Source of the DNA: Anaeromonas sp052088025
GTDB taxonomy: Bacteria; Bacillota; Clostridia; Tissierellales; SIT17
Direction of reading: 5' to 3'
DNA: 64,000 nt
Assembly: GCF_052088025.1 (NCBI RefSeq)
Contig: NZ_JBQCYD010000006.1
Coordinates: 6,673 to 70,672 of the forward strand
Shown here in pieces: positions 63,275 through 64,000 of this stretch. Below the pieces are notes generated by a model. It searched no databases. It saw only the letters and a program-made list of their open reading frames with translations, and had not been told where the DNA came from. The first letter of the stretch is position 1; every line of letters begins with the position of its first letter. A program made the translations under genes and the position numbers.

Positions 63275-63929
63275 TCATATGATTTAATGCAGTTTTTTCA
63301 AGTCTTGACACTTGAGCTTGAGAAATACCTATCTCTTGTGCCACTTCCATTTGTGTTTTACCTTGATAAAATCTTAAATTAACTATTAATTTCTCTCTAT
63401 CATTAAGTTTCCTTATACCTTCTTTAAGAGCTATTTCTTCTAACCATAACTCATCTTCACTTTTTTCGTCACTTACTTGATCCATTACATATATAGCATC
63501 TCCATTATCATGGTATATTGGTTCAAATAAGGAAATTGGATCTTGAATAGCATCTAGTGCAAATACAACATCTTCTTTAGGTAAATCTAACTCTTTAGCT
63601 ATTTCAGTTATAGTAGGTTCTTTAGAATACTTTTTTATTAATTGTTCTCTCACCTGCAATGCTTTATATGCAGTATCTTTTAACGATCTACTTACTCTAA
63701 TTGAATTATTATCTCTTAAATATCTTCTTATTTCTCCTATTATCATAGGCACAGCATAGGTTGAAAATCTTACATTATGCTTTAAATCAAAATTATCAAT
63801 AGATTTTATAAGCCCAATGCACCCTACTTGAAATAAATCATCAAGATTTTCTCCTCTTTTGTTAAATCTTTTTATAACACTTAATACCAATCTTAAATTA
63901 CCTTGAATAAATTCTTCTCTTGCTTCCAT
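63261..63929 (-). CDS. sigG: Forespore sigma factor SigG (N-terminus short or uncertain)
   Basis: The frame encodes region 2 (QGNLRLVLSVIKRFNKRGE, DLFQVGCIGLIKSI, VPMIIGEIRRYLRDNN), region 3 and region 4 (KTQMEVAQEIGISQAQVSRLEK) of SigG, 222 residues to the ATG at 63929. Known SigG proteins have about 35 more residues, including a conserved VEICG segment. The same frame stays open only 15 more codons before a TAA, with no better start codon. Only 71 bp of upstream sequence is visible. The N-terminus may be lost, frameshifted, or the start misplaced. Confidence 0.85.
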   Translation of the reverse strand: MEAREEFIQGNLRLVLSVIKRFNKRGENLDDLFQVGCIGLIKSIDNFDLKHNVRFSTYAVPMIIGEIRRYLRDNNSIRVSRSLKDTAYKALQVREQLIKKYSKEPTITEIAKELDLPKEDVVFALDAIQDPISLFEPIYHDNGDAIYVMDQVSDEKSEDELWLEEIALKEGIRKLNDREKLIVNLRFYQGKTQMEVAQEIGISQAQVSRLEKTALNHMKKLV

Positions 63930-64000
63930 ATCCCCTTTATGAATTCTTGGTCCTCTGTCAAGAAAAAGGACAAATTAAACGTAATAAAACTATCTTCTGC

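Noticed and set aside
1..64000. tRNA, rRNA, IS elements, prophage or CRISPR
   Set aside because: No cloverleaf-like sequences, transposase genes or spaced repeats were seen on either strand.

Overview
This window comes from an AT-rich, low-GC, Gram-positive anaerobe of the Clostridia/Tissierellia type. The clues are frequent TTG and GTG starts behind strong Shine-Dalgarno sites, sporulation sigma factors (SigK, SigG) with a YlmC/YmxH protein, an oxidative ornithine degradation operon (ord-ortAB-oraSE-orr), a glycine cleavage operon with split P-protein, and a likely selenoprotein. Species cannot be set from the sequence. All genes but one (gdhA, + strand) lie on the minus strand, so transcription runs from high to low coordinates. 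I see no rRNA, tRNA, CRISPR array, insertion sequence or prophage. This is a core chromosomal region.

Layout, low to high coordinate. 1-12400: yqeG and aroE lead into a complete type IV pilus operon (pilB, pilT, pilC, pilin, pilD, pilM, pilN, pilO, three minor pilin genes and a partial secreted protein). 12450-18900: a small unknown gene, an MFS transporter, a small membrane protein, typA, uninterrupted sigK and a class B penicillin-binding protein. 18900-40000: a block collinear with the rarA-cymR-yrvO...alaS-ireB-ruvX-yrzB-mltG-trmR-trhP-udk-pbpI region of Bacillus subtilis, with local additions (RNase J, fur, lysO, aldo/keto reductase, gdhA, psuG/psuK). 40000-49500: the D-ornithine operon with its MutL-type reactivase, a sigma-54 promoter, and a PAS/sigma-54 activator gene next door. 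49500-56500: phoPR-phoU-pstBACS with two Pho boxes. 56500-62900: nrdR, then gcvT-gcvH-gcvPA-gcvPB-folD plus a terminal small gene, behind a tandem glycine riboswitch. 62900-64000: ylmC/ymxH-like gene and sigG.

The most interesting item is the last gene of the glycine operon (57065-57367). A reading frame starting immediately after folD, with a good ribosome binding site, contains an in-frame TGA at codon 32 in a C-x-x-U context. A GC-rich hairpin 3' of it meets the usual geometry of a bacterial SECIS element. Conventional ORF calling leaves only a 67-residue fragment. I read it as a 100-residue CxxU selenoprotein of unknown function in a glycine/one-carbon operon.

Regulation is unusually readable here: an Ala T-box with a consensus promoter (alaS), a terminating tandem glycine riboswitch (gcvT), a near-consensus sigma-54 site (ord), two 11-bp-phased Pho boxes with identical spacing to their -10 elements (pstS and pstC), a 17-bp hairpin that includes the Shine-Dalgarno of the penicillin-binding protein gene, and many intrinsic terminators.
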